A stretch of 64,000 nucleotides of DNA from Candidatus Endobugula sertula (GTDB lineage: Bacteria; Pseudomonadota; Gammaproteobacteria; Pseudomonadales; Cellvibrionaceae): NCBI GenBank assembly GCA_001723645.1, contig MDLC01000003.1, positions 1 through 64,000 of the forward strand. The letters are read 5' to 3'. Position 1 is the stretch's first letter. The number at the start of each line of letters is the position of its first letter. Position numbers and translations under genes: made by a program. The notes under the pieces were generated by a model that saw only the letters and a list, made by a program, of their open reading frames with translations, searched no databases and had not been told where the DNA came from. Of this stretch, positions 7,598-19,899 are shown one piece after another.

Positions 7598-9779
7598 GTA
7601 ATTGCCCCTTTTGCAACGCTTCCAACACCGGTCCTTTAGCGCCATCTGCAATAATTTTTCCGCTATCTAAAACAATCAGACGGTCAACCATCGCTAATAG
7701 TGATGCCTTATGGGTAACAAGTATTAGGGTTTTTCCTTTAACCGCCTGAGCCAAACGTCCGGTAACAATGGTTTCTGTCGTATTATCCATTCCACTGGTT
7801 GGCTCATCATATAGATACATAGGCACGTCATGCAACATTGCCCTGGCCATGCCAACGCTCTGCCTTTGTCCACCTGACAACGCTTGCCCACGTTCTCCAA
7901 CCGCACGATCAAAGCCTAACGGATGATGATCAACAAACTCTTTTACCCCTGATAATTCAGAGGCACGCAAAATGTCTTCGTCTTCTACATGAGGAGAGCC
8001 ATACATAATATTCGATTTAACTGAGCCTGCAAAAAGTGTTACCTCTTGTGGCATATAGCCAATATGGCGGCGCAAATCTGCTGGATCAATCTGTTGACTA
8101 TCAATACCATCAATTAAAATACTACCTGAATCTGGTTTATATAACCCTAAAATCAGCTTATGAATAGTGGATTTACCAGAACCTATACGACCTATTAAAC
8201 CCACTCTTTCCCCTGGATTAATCGCAAAAGCAACATCATTTAAAACGTTATATTCCTCTCCTGGATAAGCAAATGTGACATTTTTAAATTGTATAGATCC
8301 ACTAAAACTAGGCCGCTTAATGAAAGGCTTTTTGGGGTCTCTCTCTTGTGTTTTTTCAACTAGGCTATTCAGAGCTTCTAAGGCCGTTTTTGTCTGATCA
8401 TAAGTCACCAGTAAACCCGCAACTTGAGCAATAGGAGCTAAGGCTCGAGAGGTCAGCATCACAGAGGCAATAAGAGCCCCCATCGTCATTTCTCGTTCTG
8501 AAATCAAATAAACCCCTAAAATAACAATCACAACATTAGCCACCTGTTGTACCGTCCCTGAAAATATATTGACCGAGAGAGTATACATTCTCATCTTCTG
8601 ACTCCAATGAGAAAGATGGCCAACAGATTGCTCCCACAACCGTTGCACAGCCCCTTCTGCCCCCAATGTTTTCACTGTTTCTAGGCCAACCATTGACTCA
8701 ACTAAGGTCGCATTCTTTTGGGCTCCAGAAGCAAATGTCTGTTCTACTGCATGTTGAATAGACCCGCGCATCATCAATCCGTAACCTAAAATCAACAATA
8801 AAGAAATAAAAGGCACTACAGCTAATAAGCCACCGATATAGAAAATCAACACAATAAAAACAATAACAAATGGCATATCAACAAATGCAGCAATGGTTGA
8901 TGTCGTGTAAAAATTTCTCACTGTATCAAACTCCTTAAATTGGCTAGTAAATGCGCCAACAGAAGCAGGACGTTCGCTATACCGTGACCCGAGTACACGT
9001 TCAAACAAAAATGAGGAGAGTAGAATATCCGACTTTTTACCCGCCACTTCAATAAAGTAACCACGTAATCCTTTTAAAATCGCATCGAACACATAAACAA
9101 TCAGTACGCCTATAGCCAACACCCACAATGTTTCTATCGCGTTATTGGGTACTACCCGATCATAAACATTCATCACAAATAAGGGAGTAGCGACGGCAAA
9201 AATACTAATAAAGAAAGCAGACAATAAAACATCGCGATAGATACGCCATGACGATCGCATAACAGACCAAAACCAGTGATCTTTATTACTATTTATCGAG
9301 TGCACCTCTGAAGCAACATCATCATCCAGATGATACGCTGGACGAGTATAAATAGCGTATCCCGCATAAGCCTGAGCCAACGCATCTAAAGCAACCACCT
9401 TTTCGATTCCGGTTTTGGATTCTAGAATCTGTGCCTTGCCTTGCTCTAAGTCATAAGAAAGTAAAATAACGGCTCTATTACGTTTTAAAATCAGGGTGGC
9501 AGGAAGCACAATATCAGGTATATTATTGAGTGGCTTCTCAACCACTTTAGCATTTAAGCCTGCACGCTTAGAAGCCCTCACAAAAAGCTCAGGCGTTAAT
9601 TTTTCATCAACCAAGGGCAGCCCTGCAATGAGTGAGGTTTCCGAACAGGGTGTATTTTCTAGTTTAGTAATCAATAGTAAACATGATAATAGAGGGTCAT
9701 GAAAACCTTTAGGCTGATCCACGTCGACATTCATTGGTGTACTACTTGATAGCTCTTGCTCTAGAGAACTTTTTTTCAA
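7587..9779 (-). CDS. Type I secretion ABC transporter/permease (LapB-like)
   Basis: Inner-membrane ATP-driven exporter, 730 residues. Residues ~25-155 form a C39 peptidase-like domain lacking the catalytic Cys context, as in LapB/HlyB exporters that do not cleave a leader. Next come about six membrane helices (e.g. VLLSAFFISIFAVATPLFVM, LWVLAIGVLIVYVFDAIL), then the nucleotide-binding domain with Walker A GRIGSGKST, signature LSGGQRQSVGMARAM, Walker B MYLYDEPTSGMD and the VTHK H-loop. It forms a cassette with the following HlyD-like and TolC-like genes and the adhesin, so the adhesin is the expected substrate. No LapD/LapG regulators are encoded in this window. Confidence 0.95.
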   Translation of the reverse strand: MKKSSLEQELSSSTPMNVDVDQPKGFHDPLLSCLLLITKLENTPCSETSLIAGLPLVDEKLTPELFVRASKRAGLNAKVVEKPLNNIPDIVLPATLILKRNRAVILLSYDLEQGKAQILESKTGIEKVVALDALAQAYAGYAIYTRPAYHLDDDVASEVHSINSNKDHWFWSVMRSSWRIYRDVLLSAFFISIFAVATPLFVMNVYDRVVPNNAIETLWVLAIGVLIVYVFDAILKGLRGYFIEVAGKKSDILLSSFLFERVLGSRYSERPASVGAFTSQFKEFDTVRNFYTTSTIAAFVDMPFVIVFIVLIFYIGGLLAVVPFISLLLILGYGLMMRGSIQHAVEQTFASGAQKNATLVESMVGLETVKTLGAEGAVQRLWEQSVGHLSHWSQKMRMYTLSVNIFSGTVQQVANVVIVILGVYLISEREMTMGALIASVMLTSRALAPIAQVAGLLVTYDQTKTALEALNSLVEKTQERDPKKPFIKRPSFSGSIQFKNVTFAYPGEEYNVLNDVAFAINPGERVGLIGRIGSGKSTIHKLILGLYKPDSGSILIDGIDSQQIDPADLRRHIGYMPQEVTLFAGSVKSNIMYGSPHVEDEDILRASELSGVKEFVDHHPLGFDRAVGERGQALSGGQRQSVGMARAMLHDVPMYLYDEPTSGMDNTTETIVTGRLAQAVKGKTLILVTHKASLLAMVDRLIVLDSGKIIADGAKGPVLEALQKGQLRVS

Positions 9780-9816
9780 TGGGTTTGCCTATTTTATATA
9801 ATGCTTATGATGGATT

Positions 9817-9840
9817 ATTAACTAACGCTATTCAGTTAAT
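9817..9840. repeat. Inverted repeat in divergent intergenic region
   Basis: ATTAACT-N10-AGTTAAT in the 192-bp region between the divergent exporter gene and the small plus-strand gene. AT-rich and plausible as an operator, but no clear consensus promoter was found beside it. Confidence 0.3.
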
Positions 9841-9971
9841 CGCCCAATGTATATTATTTTAGTCTATATTATTAGGGCCTGTTGACTTTTTACCTTCCCC
9901 AAGCATTAGCTTTATTATAGCACTGGGGAATTCCAGCTAAAATCATAAATAACTCCTATAGGAACATCAAC

Positions 9972-10310
9972 ATGCCTTATATTCAACGCAATTCAGACAA
10001 CAAAATTATTTCCTTAAAACAAACTCCCGATGATGAACACGAGGAGTATTGTTCTCCAACCCACATAGAAATAGTTGAATTTTTAACCGGAAGCAGTGAA
10101 TTAAACGACGCAAAAGAAACCCTGTCAGAGTCTGATCAAGATTTTACACGAGTTACAGAAGATTTGATTAATTTACTAATAGAAAAAAATATTATTCTAT
10201 TTACTGAATTACCCACAGTCGTCCAACAAAAAATGGTGGCCAGGAAAAAATTACGCTCAAATATGCATAATAGTCCATACAACTTTTTAGACGATAGTGA
10301 ATCTCTTTAA
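9972..10310 (+). CDS. Small conserved protein of the family often misnamed 'tryptophan synthase subunit beta-like'
   Basis: 112-residue soluble protein starting MPYIQRNSDNKIISLKQTP with an AGGA ribosome site 8 nt upstream. The pattern Y-x-Q/R-x-(3)-I-x-L, then E-x(3)-FL, then SDQDFTRVTEDLINLLIEK, then ILFTELP and QQKMVARKKLR matches a widespread gammaproteobacterial/betaproteobacterial small protein family carried in databases under a misleading tryptophan synthase label. It has no catalytic motif of TrpB and no known function. It is divergent from the adhesin exporter genes and convergent with ffh; a link with the secretion system is only positional. Confidence 0.7.
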   Translation: MPYIQRNSDNKIISLKQTPDDEHEEYCSPTHIEIVEFLTGSSELNDAKETLSESDQDFTRVTEDLINLLIEKNIILFTELPTVVQQKMVARKKLRSNMHNSPYNFLDDSESL

Positions 10311-10555
10311 ATTAACTCACACTCGATTCAAGCTCTCAAAACAGTGGATATTTTTCCAATCGCTGAAGCCATCACTAGTTGCGACCTGTTCACCTGAAAA
10401 AACATCACGTTGACAAATTACCAGCCCAATTCCAATGCTTGTAACAAAATGCGGAACAACAGATTACAGGCACCAAACATTAACGGCAGGAACAAACATA
10501 CCGCGTATCCAAACAATGCTAATATAAAAAAACGGGAAGCATGTTTTAGCAGGTA
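10311..10555. other. Convergent intergenic spacer, nothing recognised
   Basis: About 245 bp between the ends of the small conserved gene and ffh. I see no ORF with a ribosome site, no tRNA-like fold and no strong hairpin with a T-run. Confidence 0.5.
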
Positions 10556-11941
10556 TTATTTACCAAAACCAGGGGGTAACCCTCCCATGGGAAGACCACT
10601 ATTCAGAATACCGCTCATTCCCCGCATCATTTTGGCCATTCCGCCACCTTTCATTTTCTTCATCATTTTAGCCATTTGCTTATATTGCTTTAACAAACGA
10701 TTAAGATCTTGTACACGAGTACCAGACCCCATAGTAATTCGGCGCTTGCGGGAACCATTTAACATATCAGGATTTTTACGCTCTGCAGGTGTCATGGAAT
10801 CAATGATGACTTCCATTTTCTTAAGCTGACTAGCCATATCTGCTTTTTCAAGCATTTGAGACATATCGCCCATTCCTGGCATTTTTTCCAACATAGTACC
10901 CATGCCTCCCATATTACTCATCTGCTGGAATTGCTCTTTTAAGTCATTCAAATCAAAGCGCGTTCCCTTTTGTACCTTTTCAACCAGTTTTTGAGCTTTC
11001 TCTTTATCAACGGTGCGTTCTACTTCTTCAATCAAGGAAAGCACGTCTCCCATGCCCAAAATGCGAGAAGCAAGGCGGTCTGGATGAAAAGGTTCCAGAG
11101 CATCCACTTTTTCCCCTATCCCTAGGAACTTGATAGGTTTACCCGTTGTGGCTCTCACCGACAAAGCTGCACCACCCCGTGCATCACCATCTGCCTTGGT
11201 AAGAATAACTCCCGTTAATGGCAAAGCCTCATTAAATGCTTTAGCAGTATTTACAGCATCCTGACCAATCATGGCGTCAATAACAAATAACGTTTCAATG
11301 GGATTTATTGCTTTCTGCAAACACTGAATTTCAGCCATTAACACATCATCTATGGCTAAACGGCCTGCGGTATCCACAATCACTACATCCAAATGCTGTT
11401 TTTTAGCGGCAACAATAGCCTCTTTGGCAATAGTTTCCGGCTTTTGCTCAGTCGTAGATGGAAAAAAGGTTGCGTCTACTTGTTCAGCTAGAGTCTCTAA
11501 CTGTTTAATCGCCGCAGGACGGTAAACATCCGCACTGACTACCATGACCTTTTTCTTTTCACGATCTTTTAAATAACGAGCAAGCTTAGCAACAGAGGTG
11601 GTTTTACCCGCTCCCTGCAAACCAGCCATTAAAATGACTGCTGGAGGCTGAGCCGCTAAATTTAGTGTCTCATTCGCTTTCCCCATCATCTCTGTCAATT
11701 CACTCTGTACAATTTTAATAAACTGTTGAGAGGGATTTAAAGAACGAGCAACCTCTTGCCCCACAGCACGTTTACGTACACTATTAATAAAATCTTTAAC
11801 CACTGGTAAAGCAACATCAGCCTCCAATAGTGCCTTACGTACATCGCGTAGTGCATCCTGAATATTGGCATGGCTTAAACGCCCTTTACCAGAGATTTTC
11901 TTAAGAGACTTCGATAAGCGACCCGTTAAATTGTGAAACAT
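10556..11941 (-). CDS. ffh: Signal recognition particle protein Ffh
   Basis: SRP54 GTPase that binds 4.5S RNA and signal sequences of nascent inner-membrane proteins and docks with FtsY. 461 residues, normal length. N domain, then G domain with P-loop GLQGAGKTTSVAKLA (about residue 107), DTAGR (G3), TKADGDARGG (G4/insertion box) and LGIGEK, followed by the methionine-rich M domain (MSNMGGMGTMLEKMPGMGDM) with the SGSRKRRI-like RNA-binding segment (here LNGSRKRRITMGSGT) and a Gly/Met tail. Start MFHNLTGRLSKSLKKISGKG is canonical. Preceded by an extended -10 promoter. Confidence 0.98.
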   Translation of the reverse strand: MFHNLTGRLSKSLKKISGKGRLSHANIQDALRDVRKALLEADVALPVVKDFINSVRKRAVGQEVARSLNPSQQFIKIVQSELTEMMGKANETLNLAAQPPAVILMAGLQGAGKTTSVAKLARYLKDREKKKVMVVSADVYRPAAIKQLETLAEQVDATFFPSTTEQKPETIAKEAIVAAKKQHLDVVIVDTAGRLAIDDVLMAEIQCLQKAINPIETLFVIDAMIGQDAVNTAKAFNEALPLTGVILTKADGDARGGAALSVRATTGKPIKFLGIGEKVDALEPFHPDRLASRILGMGDVLSLIEEVERTVDKEKAQKLVEKVQKGTRFDLNDLKEQFQQMSNMGGMGTMLEKMPGMGDMSQMLEKADMASQLKKMEVIIDSMTPAERKNPDMLNGSRKRRITMGSGTRVQDLNRLLKQYKQMAKMMKKMKGGGMAKMMRGMSGILNSGLPMGGLPPGFGK

Positions 11942-12018
11942 AGGTATTTTTACTATAGATTAGGTGTATTAGGTAGATAGAGCTAAAGCATCGTAAATGC
12001 CCCAGTTTTAAGGAGGCG

Positions 12019-12052
12019 AGTATAACAGGCATTGACAGGAAATGTGAGGGGT
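12019..12052 (-). promoter_or_regulatory. Extended -10 promoter upstream of ffh
   Basis: On the minus strand TGTTATACT (extended TG plus TATACT, one mismatch to TATAAT) lies about 78 bp before the ffh start. A weak -35 (CTCACA) is 18 nt upstream. The remaining gap up to cysG holds no gene. Confidence 0.45.
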
Positions 12053-12167
12053 ATAGCTACCCAAGTCAGGACCACCTCATCACTTGTTCATTGGCTTTCA
12101 ACGTTCGATCATGTTAACCCAATGCTCACCTTGGAAGTTTGCTTTTAGAAATTGTATCTCATTGGCC

Positions 12168-13562
12168 TTACTCATTTTTATCTGATTCAAACCAAGTGAG
12201 TTGATCTCTTAATGATACGACTCCCCCAACAATTAACAGAGTTGGTGCATGGACTCCCTTACTTTCAATCGTTGTCGATAATGTGGATAATGTTGCCGTG
12301 TGCACCCTTTGCTCTGGTGTGGTGCCCTTTTCTACCAAGGCTACCGGAGTATCTGTCGCTCGGCCATATCGAATCAAGGAATCACAAATTTCCTGTAAAT
12401 TCGCTAAACCCATGTAAAATACCAAGGTTTGCTTGGGTTCAACCAGTGCTTCCCAAGGCAAACTCAGTTTATCACTTTTAGTATGTCCCGTAATAAAACG
12501 TACAGATTGCGCATAGTCTCGATGCGTTAGAGGGATACCTGCATAGGCAGAACAGCCTGATGCTGCTGTAATGCCTGGCACAACTTGAAATGAAATCTGG
12601 TTTTCTGCCAATAATTCAATTTCTTCCCCACCACGACCAAAAATAAACGGGTCCCCACCTTTTAAACGCAATACTCGCTTACCCTGCTTTGCCAGATCAA
12701 CCAATAACTGATTAATGGCCTGTTGAGGAACCGCATGGTCATTACTTTTTTTGCCCACATAAATACGCTCTGCATCCCGGCGAACCAAATTAAGTACTTT
12801 TTCGCTAACCAAACGATCATAAAGTACCACATCGCTTTGTTGCATGAGCCGTAACGCTTTAAACGTTAATAGATCAGGGTCACCAGGTCCACCGCCTACT
12901 AAATAGACTTCACCATCCAAAACGGTATCATCCCTTTCGCTTAATAAAGACTCAAGCACTTGCTCTGCTTCGTTAATTTTTCCAGCAAATACTTTTTCAG
13001 CAACGGTTCCACTAAATACTTTTTCCCAAAAACGGAGCCGTTTTGATTCAGCAGGAATATGTTGCTTAACACGGTGGCGAAAGCGACTTGCCAATTGAGC
13101 CAGTAGACCATAGTTTGAGGGAAATAACGTTTCCAGTTTTTCTCGCATTTTCCGTGCTAGTACAGGAGCATCACCACCACTGGTAATAGCAATCATCAGT
13201 GGTGAACGATCAACCACTATCGGCGTGATAATGCTACAAAGCTCGGGAGAATCAACAATATTGACCGGCAGCTTCTTGGCTTGAGCCTCGCGTGATACCT
13301 GCTCGTTAACTGATTTATCATCTGTAGCACCTATAACAATCTCAGCTACTTTCAAATCACTACATTGATAAATACGTCGATAAGCCTTACCCCCACTACG
13401 AGTAATTAACTCTTGCATCTCAGCAGAAATATAGGGAGCGACAACCATTAGCTTTGCTCCGGCTTTTTCTAATAAACGCGCCTTACGTGTAGCAATACTC
13501 CCACCACCAACAATCAAGCAGGGACGGTTTTTTAAGTTGAAAAAAAAAGGCATGTAATTCAT
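12168..13562 (-). CDS. cysG: Siroheme synthase CysG
   Basis: Multifunctional enzyme making siroheme from uroporphyrinogen III. N-terminal precorrin-2 dehydrogenase/ferrochelatase with the NAD fold [19 protein letters not shown], then the C-terminal SAM-dependent uroporphyrinogen methyltransferase with [43 protein letters not shown] and [21 protein letters not shown] choose the start at 13562 ([15 protein letters not shown]), which matches the family start and has GAG 9 nt upstream; the longer ORF adds 22 unlikely residues. 464 residues. Siroheme serves sulfite and nitrite reductases. Confidence 0.96.
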   Translation of the reverse strand: MNYMPFFFNLKNRPCLIVGGGSIATRKARLLEKAGAKLMVVAPYISAEMQELITRSGGKAYRRIYQCSDLKVAEIVIGATDDKSVNEQVSREAQAKKLPVNIVDSPELCSIITPIVVDRSPLMIAITSGGDAPVLARKMREKLETLFPSNYGLLAQLASRFRHRVKQHIPAESKRLRFWEKVFSGTVAEKVFAGKINEAEQVLESLLSERDDTVLDGEVYLVGGGPGDPDLLTFKALRLMQQSDVVLYDRLVSEKVLNLVRRDAERIYVGKKSNDHAVPQQAINQLLVDLAKQGKRVLRLKGGDPFIFGRGGEEIELLAENQISFQVVPGITAASGCSAYAGIPLTHRDYAQSVRFITGHTKSDKLSLPWEALVEPKQTLVFYMGLANLQEICDSLIRYGRATDTPVALVEKGTTPEQRVHTATLSTLSTTIESKGVHAPTLLIVGGVVSLRDQLTWFESDKNE

Positions 13563-13754
13563 TTGAAAAATCTCGACACAAGTAGTTTGAGGCTGGATGC
13601 CAGGCATTAGATATTTTTTAAAAAACAAACATCAAGCTGAAGTGATCAGACCTTACCACTACCTACCCTATCAATGGCAAAACATACGAATAAAAACGAC
13701 TGATTAATCTTCACGGAATAGGAATATACAAAAAACACAAGAGCAATTTTCATA

Positions 13755-15044
<1,290 letters not shown>

Positions 15045-15061
15045 CTATATTCCAACTGAAA

Positions 15062-15440
15062 TTAATGAAATAATCTGGTCAATAACCAAATACTAATACT
15101 GACTGCCAACAAACAACCTAGCAAAGAGCTAAGCCCATAAATAATGGCATAATTTACTTGACCCTGTTGCCATAATATAAATGACTCCAGAGCAAAAGTG
15201 GAATAGGTCGTAAAAGCACCTAAAAAACCTGTTATCAAAAAAGGCTGCCATTGATCCGCAAGCCAATGTTTTTCTATGATGATGACGTAACACAAGCCAA
15301 CTACTGCCGACCCCAGTATATTGGCGGTTAATGTTCCCCAAGGAAATTGTTTAGCGGTAACAGGCAGGCAGTATGTGCTTAGGCCATAACGACTCACTGC
15401 GCCTAAAGCTCCCCCTAACTGCAACCACTAACCACATCAT
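15062..15440 (-). CDS. crcB: Fluoride channel CrcB, frame disrupted near the N-terminus
   Basis: Small dimeric fluoride-exporting channel with four membrane helices. The main frame reads LGGALGAVSRYGLSTY, then FPWGTLTANILGSAVVGL and GFLGAFTTYSTFALE, all diagnostic. In this frame the only start is a TTG at 15424 immediately after an in-frame TAG, with no ribosome site, and would remove the first residues. A better start, ATGATG at 15440 with upstream AGAG and 20 bp after rarA, reads MMWLVVA and then drops out of frame: one extra G in GCAGTTAGGGGG (plus 15411-15419) separates it from LGGALGA. Deleting one base gives a canonical CrcB start. Sequencing error or a disabled gene cannot be distinguished here. 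Confidence 0.85.
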
Positions 15441-15460
15441 CACTTTTTCTCTTTGAATTC

Positions 15461-16822
15461 TTACTGATTATTCTTCTTATAGCGCTGAATAGGACTTGCC
15501 TCATCCAAACTGCGAAGATACGTTAATTTTTCTTTAATCTTTGTTTCCAGCCCCCGATCTACAGGGTGGTAATACTGCTTATCAGCAATTTCTTCTGGAA
15601 AGTAGTTTTCTCCAGCCGCATAAGCACCGGCTTCGTTATGAGCATAACGGTAGTCTGCACCGTAATCGAGCGACTTCATCAATGGAGTTGGCGCATTACG
15701 CAAATGAACAGGAACACTATAATCCGGCATCTGTGCCACATCTGCCTTGGCTTCATTAAAGGCATTATACACAGCATTACTTTTCGGCGCTGAAGCCAAA
15801 TATATGACGGCCTGGGCGATAGCCAGTTCTCCCTCGGGACTACCCAAGCGTTCCTGTGTATCCCAGGCATTTAAGCTAATCGATAAAGCCCGAGGGTCAG
15901 CATTACCAACATCCTCTACCGCCATACGCACAACACGGCGAGCAATATATAGAGGGTCACAACCCCCACCAAGCATACGCATACACCAATAAAGTGCTGC
16001 ATCAGGAGACGAGCCCCGTACCGATTTGTGTAAGGCAGACATTTGTTCATAAAAAATATCGCCATTTTTATCAAAACGACGAACATCTCCACCCAGAATT
16101 TCAGTCACAACTTCGTGTGTAATATGTTGATTAACCGCCAAATCAGCAGCAATTTCTAACAAATTCAAGGCGCGTCGAGCATCCCCATTCGCGGCATTGG
16201 CTAATAATGACAATACCTCAGATTCACATTGAATCTGCCTGCCACCCAAGCCTTTCTCGGTATCACTGAGTGCATGATGTAACAAACCTTCAATATCTTC
16301 ATGCGCTAAACTCCGCAGCACATAAACTCGGCTACGTGACAATAAGGCATTATTAAGCTCAAAGGATGGGTTTTCTGTGGTTGCACCAATAAAAGTCACT
16401 GTCCCATTTTCAACGTAAGGTAGAAAAGCATCTTGCTGCGACTTATTAAAGCGATGCACCTCATCAACAAATAAAATTGTCGATTTACCCGAAGCGGACC
16501 GGGTGAGTTGTGCTTTAGCAACGGCATCGCGAATATCCTTTACTCCCGCCAATACTGCCGAAATCGATTCAAACTCAGCATCAATCAGGTTTGCCAGCAT
16601 TTTTGCCAAGGAAGTTTTACCCACTCCTGGAGGCCCCCAAAAAATCATGGAATGGATTTGCCCTTTTTCAATAGCTTCACGTAAGGGCTTACCCTGCCCT
16701 AACAAGTGCTGTTGTCCTATATAGTCTTCTAATCGCTGTGGCCGCAAACGTGCCGCCAGAGGCATATGCCTCTGAGAGTGGTCTAGTGCAGGAGAGTGAA
16801 TATCAAATAGGTCATCGTGCAT
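15461..16822 (-). CDS. rarA: Replication-associated recombination AAA ATPase RarA (MgsA)
   Basis: AAA+ ATPase of the clamp-loader group acting at stalled replication forks with SSB. 453 residues. Walker [16 protein letters not shown] (about residue 64), Walker [19 protein letters not shown], sensor 1 [18 protein letters not shown], and the conserved C-terminal RarA tetramerisation domain ([34 protein letters not shown] stretch). Its ATG directly abuts the TAA of lolA, so the two are one operon, followed by crcB. Confidence 0.96.
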   Translation of the reverse strand: MHDDLFDIHSPALDHSQRHMPLAARLRPQRLEDYIGQQHLLGQGKPLREAIEKGQIHSMIFWGPPGVGKTSLAKMLANLIDAEFESISAVLAGVKDIRDAVAKAQLTRSASGKSTILFVDEVHRFNKSQQDAFLPYVENGTVTFIGATTENPSFELNNALLSRSRVYVLRSLAHEDIEGLLHHALSDTEKGLGGRQIQCESEVLSLLANAANGDARRALNLLEIAADLAVNQHITHEVVTEILGGDVRRFDKNGDIFYEQMSALHKSVRGSSPDAALYWCMRMLGGGCDPLYIARRVVRMAVEDVGNADPRALSISLNAWDTQERLGSPEGELAIAQAVIYLASAPKSNAVYNAFNEAKADVAQMPDYSVPVHLRNAPTPLMKSLDYGADYRYAHNEAGAYAAGENYFPEEIADKQYYHPVDRGLETKIKEKLTYLRSLDEASPIQRYKKNNQ

Positions 16823-17440
16823 TTAGTGATCGACCACGATATCAGTCCCTTCAGGAGGGATAAATTCAAAACGTCCATCATCAATGGCCGTATTGTAAAT
16901 ACCATCAATAAAGGTGAAAGTTGTTAGCTGAGCCAAGCTATCCAGCAAAGTCATTTTGCTCAATCGATCATTGTCAAAATAAACCGTCAGCTCTGTAAAT
17001 AACTCCTGCGCATCTTTTGGTATCAGTCGATAACTGGATTCATCCAATTGACTCACTTGATAGTGATGAGTGATTTTTTCTACATCTCCACTCAGCAATA
17101 ACGCCGGTGTTCGTGAGAGTCTTTCATCATAATCCCGGATAGTGACCTGTTCTAAATCAGCATCATATAACCACACCGTTTTCAAATTAGAGACCAATAA
17201 TTGGGGAAAGGGCTCTTTCGTTTGCCAGTAAAAATAGCCTGGGCGTTTTAACCAAAAATCACCCGTAGAGTCTTCTTGTATTGCTTCGCCCTGATCATCG
17301 ACCAATGATTGTCGAAATTGACCAACAAAGGTTTCCAAGGCGCTGAGTTTTTCAGCTAGCCGATGTGCATCACTACCGGCTCTCACCTCAAAAGAAGAGA
17401 GAAGCGTAGATACAGCAACCATTAATAACAACTTCATCAT
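16823..17440 (-). CDS. lolA: Outer-membrane lipoprotein carrier LolA
   Basis: Periplasmic chaperone carrying lipoproteins from LolCDE to LolB. 205 residues with a signal peptide (MMKLLLMVAVSTLLSSFEVRA^GS). Typical LolA motifs: VGQFRQSLVDDQG, GDFWLKRPGYFYWQTKEPFPQ, WLYDADLEQVTIRDYDERLSRTP. Lies 15 bp after ftsK and abuts rarA, the usual ftsK-lolA-rarA operon. Confidence 0.95.
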   Translation of the reverse strand: MMKLLLMVAVSTLLSSFEVRAGSDAHRLAEKLSALETFVGQFRQSLVDDQGEAIQEDSTGDFWLKRPGYFYWQTKEPFPQLLVSNLKTVWLYDADLEQVTIRDYDERLSRTPALLLSGDVEKITHHYQVSQLDESSYRLIPKDAQELFTELTVYFDNDRLSKMTLLDSLAQLTTFTFIDGIYNTAIDDGRFEFIPPEGTDIVVDH

Positions 17441-17455
17441 AAATAATAGTCAATC

Positions 17456-19810
17456 CTATTTAGGTGGCGGAGGGGCAATGACTTCACGGTTGCCATTGTG
17501 ACCCGCTTCAGTAATAACACCAGCAACTTCCATTGATTCAATCAAACGGGCTGCCCGGTTATAACCAATACGTAATTTACGCTGTACTGATGAAATAGAT
17601 GCTTTGCGGCTCTCGGTCACAAAAGCAACGGCTTCATCATACAAGGCATCACCTTCACCATCACTTTCACTACCCTCCCCTTCAGTACTCAAGCCGGGTA
17701 CGGGTATAGAGTTAGTACTTTCATCAACAATACCATCGATATAATTAGGCTCACCACGTTTTTTCCAATCATTAACCACCCGGTGAACTTCATGATCATC
17801 CACAAATGCACCATGCACTCTCACAGGCACACTGGTACCAGGGGGGAGATACAGCATATCACCATGCCCCAATAACTGTTCAGCCCCACCTTGATCAATA
17901 ATAGTCCGTGAGTCTACTTTGGACGACACCTGAAACGCTATACGGGTAGGCACATTGGCTTTAATCAAACCAGTAATCACATCTACAGAGGGCCTCTGTG
18001 TTGCCAATAATAGGTGAATACCTGCTGCACGGGCTTTTTGTGCAATACGTGCAATCAGTTGCTCTACTTTTTTACCAACAATCATCATCATGTCAGCAAA
18101 TTCATCTATAACGACCACAATCGCAGGCAAAGTTTCCAAAGGAGGGGCTGTAGGTATTGCTTCACCAGCAATAAATTCCTCCTCCGGACGCCATAAAGGG
18201 TCCAAAATAGGTTCTCCGTGCTTGGTGGCATCTCCAATTTTCCGGTTATAACCTGCTAGGTTACGTACACCCAATGCAGCCATTAGTTTATAGCGACGTT
18301 CCATTTCTCCCACACACCAACGCAAGCCATTTGATGCATCTTTCATATCCGTAATAACGGGAGTCAGTAGATGTGGAATTCCTTCATAAACTGACAGCTC
18401 GAGCATTTTGGGATCTACCAGAATTAAACGGACATCCTTAGGCGATGATTTATAAAGCAAGCTGAGCAGCATAACGTTAATACCAACTGATTTACCAGAA
18501 CCTGTGGTGCCAGCAACCAGTAAGTGAGGCATTTTAGCTAAGTCTGCCACTATAGGTTCACCAGAGATATCATTACCTAGAGCGAGTGTCAGTGGTGACT
18601 TGGAATGATCATAAACGGTTGATGAAAGCACTTCGCTTAAACGAACCACTTCTCGGTGTTCATTGGGTATTTCAATCCCAACAACTGACTTACCAGGTAT
18701 GACTTCTACAACACGGACACTAACTACGGCCATAGAACGCGCCAAGTCTTTTGCCAAACCCGTGATTTTACTCACTTTAACTCCTGCTGCTGGTTGTAAC
18801 TCAAAACGGGTTACCACGGGCCCCGGCAATACAGAAACTACTTCTGCGGACACACCAAAGTCTTGAAGTTTAAGTTCTAATAAGCGAGACATGGCCTCCA
18901 GTGATTCTTCTGAAAAGCCCTTATTGTTAGAGCGATCCACTGAATCCAGCAAATTCAGAGGAGGTAGCTGCCCAGTGACTGGGGCATCAAATAAAGTGAC
19001 CTGTCTTTCCTTGTCTACCCGTAGACTAGGCTTTGACTTAGCCATCGGTTTTTCAATAGTGGGAGGGATACGATCCTTCATTTTCCTCGTTTGCTTAATT
19101 ATCGCATCTTGACGCTGTTTCAGTACATTTTTAACTTGCTGTTGTTCCTGTTTTTTCTGGAGATAACGCGAGTACAACACACTTCCCCACCGCCATACTT
19201 TCTCATAAGCTAAAATGCTCCAACGTCCAATACCTTCAGCCAAACGCAACCATGACAGATTGGTAAATATCGTTATACCCAGCAAACCCAAAGCCAAAAG
19301 CAGTAAGGTAGCACCGAGAAAACCCAAGGCTTTCTCCAAGGCTTCAGAGACAGCTATTCCTAATACACCACCATCTGAAAAAGGGAGTTCACTCACTTCA
19401 CCTGTCGTCTGTATAGACATTAGACCTGTACCCGCAACAATCACCAATAACAGGCCAACAAAGCGTATACTCAACAGTAAGGCATCAAATGGGTTATGTT
19501 GATGACGTTCCTCAAAACTACGCCACAGACGATAAGCCACCATCAATGGAAACAGATAAGAAATATAGCCAAAAAATGAAAAGAAATAATCTGCCAACCA
19601 AGCCCCTGTAGGCCCAAGAGCGTTGTGCACCACTGCATGGGTTCCCGTGCTGGACCAACCTGGATCAGCCGTAGAATAGGAAAATAGTGCTAGCAATAAA
19701 TAAATGCACAATAATAACCATCCCAGTAACGCTCCTTCTTTCAAAATACGTAGAATAAGACGCTGGGCAGCCGAAGTGGTTGATGAAACATTTTCGGTAT
19801 TTGCTTTCAA
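17456..19810 (-). CDS. ftsK: DNA translocase FtsK
   Basis: Septum-anchored DNA pump coordinating chromosome dimer resolution with division. 784 residues: N-terminal four or five membrane helices (residues ~25-210), a short basic linker, then the motor with Walker [14 protein letters not shown] (about residue 434) and Walker [12 protein letters not shown], and the C-terminal winged-helix gamma domain ([19 protein letters not shown]...) that reads polarity sequences. Linker is short compared with E. coli FtsK, like Pseudomonas FtsK/SpoIIIE. Divergent from trxB, as in related genomes. Confidence 0.97.
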   Translation of the reverse strand: MKANTENVSSTTSAAQRLILRILKEGALLGWLLLCIYLLLALFSYSTADPGWSSTGTHAVVHNALGPTGAWLADYFFSFFGYISYLFPLMVAYRLWRSFEERHQHNPFDALLLSIRFVGLLLVIVAGTGLMSIQTTGEVSELPFSDGGVLGIAVSEALEKALGFLGATLLLLALGLLGITIFTNLSWLRLAEGIGRWSILAYEKVWRWGSVLYSRYLQKKQEQQQVKNVLKQRQDAIIKQTRKMKDRIPPTIEKPMAKSKPSLRVDKERQVTLFDAPVTGQLPPLNLLDSVDRSNNKGFSEESLEAMSRLLELKLQDFGVSAEVVSVLPGPVVTRFELQPAAGVKVSKITGLAKDLARSMAVVSVRVVEVIPGKSVVGIEIPNEHREVVRLSEVLSSTVYDHSKSPLTLALGNDISGEPIVADLAKMPHLLVAGTTGSGKSVGINVMLLSLLYKSSPKDVRLILVDPKMLELSVYEGIPHLLTPVITDMKDASNGLRWCVGEMERRYKLMAALGVRNLAGYNRKIGDATKHGEPILDPLWRPEEEFIAGEAIPTAPPLETLPAIVVVIDEFADMMMIVGKKVEQLIARIAQKARAAGIHLLLATQRPSVDVITGLIKANVPTRIAFQVSSKVDSRTIIDQGGAEQLLGHGDMLYLPPGTSVPVRVHGAFVDDHEVHRVVNDWKKRGEPNYIDGIVDESTNSIPVPGLSTEGEGSESDGEGDALYDEAVAFVTESRKASISSVQRKLRIGYNRAARLIESMEVAGVITEAGHNGNREVIAPPPPK

Positions 19811-19899
19811 TCGTGAATCCTTTTGAGTTTATAATATAGGTTCTGTACCACTTGATAATACAGGGAGTTTTCAAAGCAAAAAACGATGAACCGTATTTA

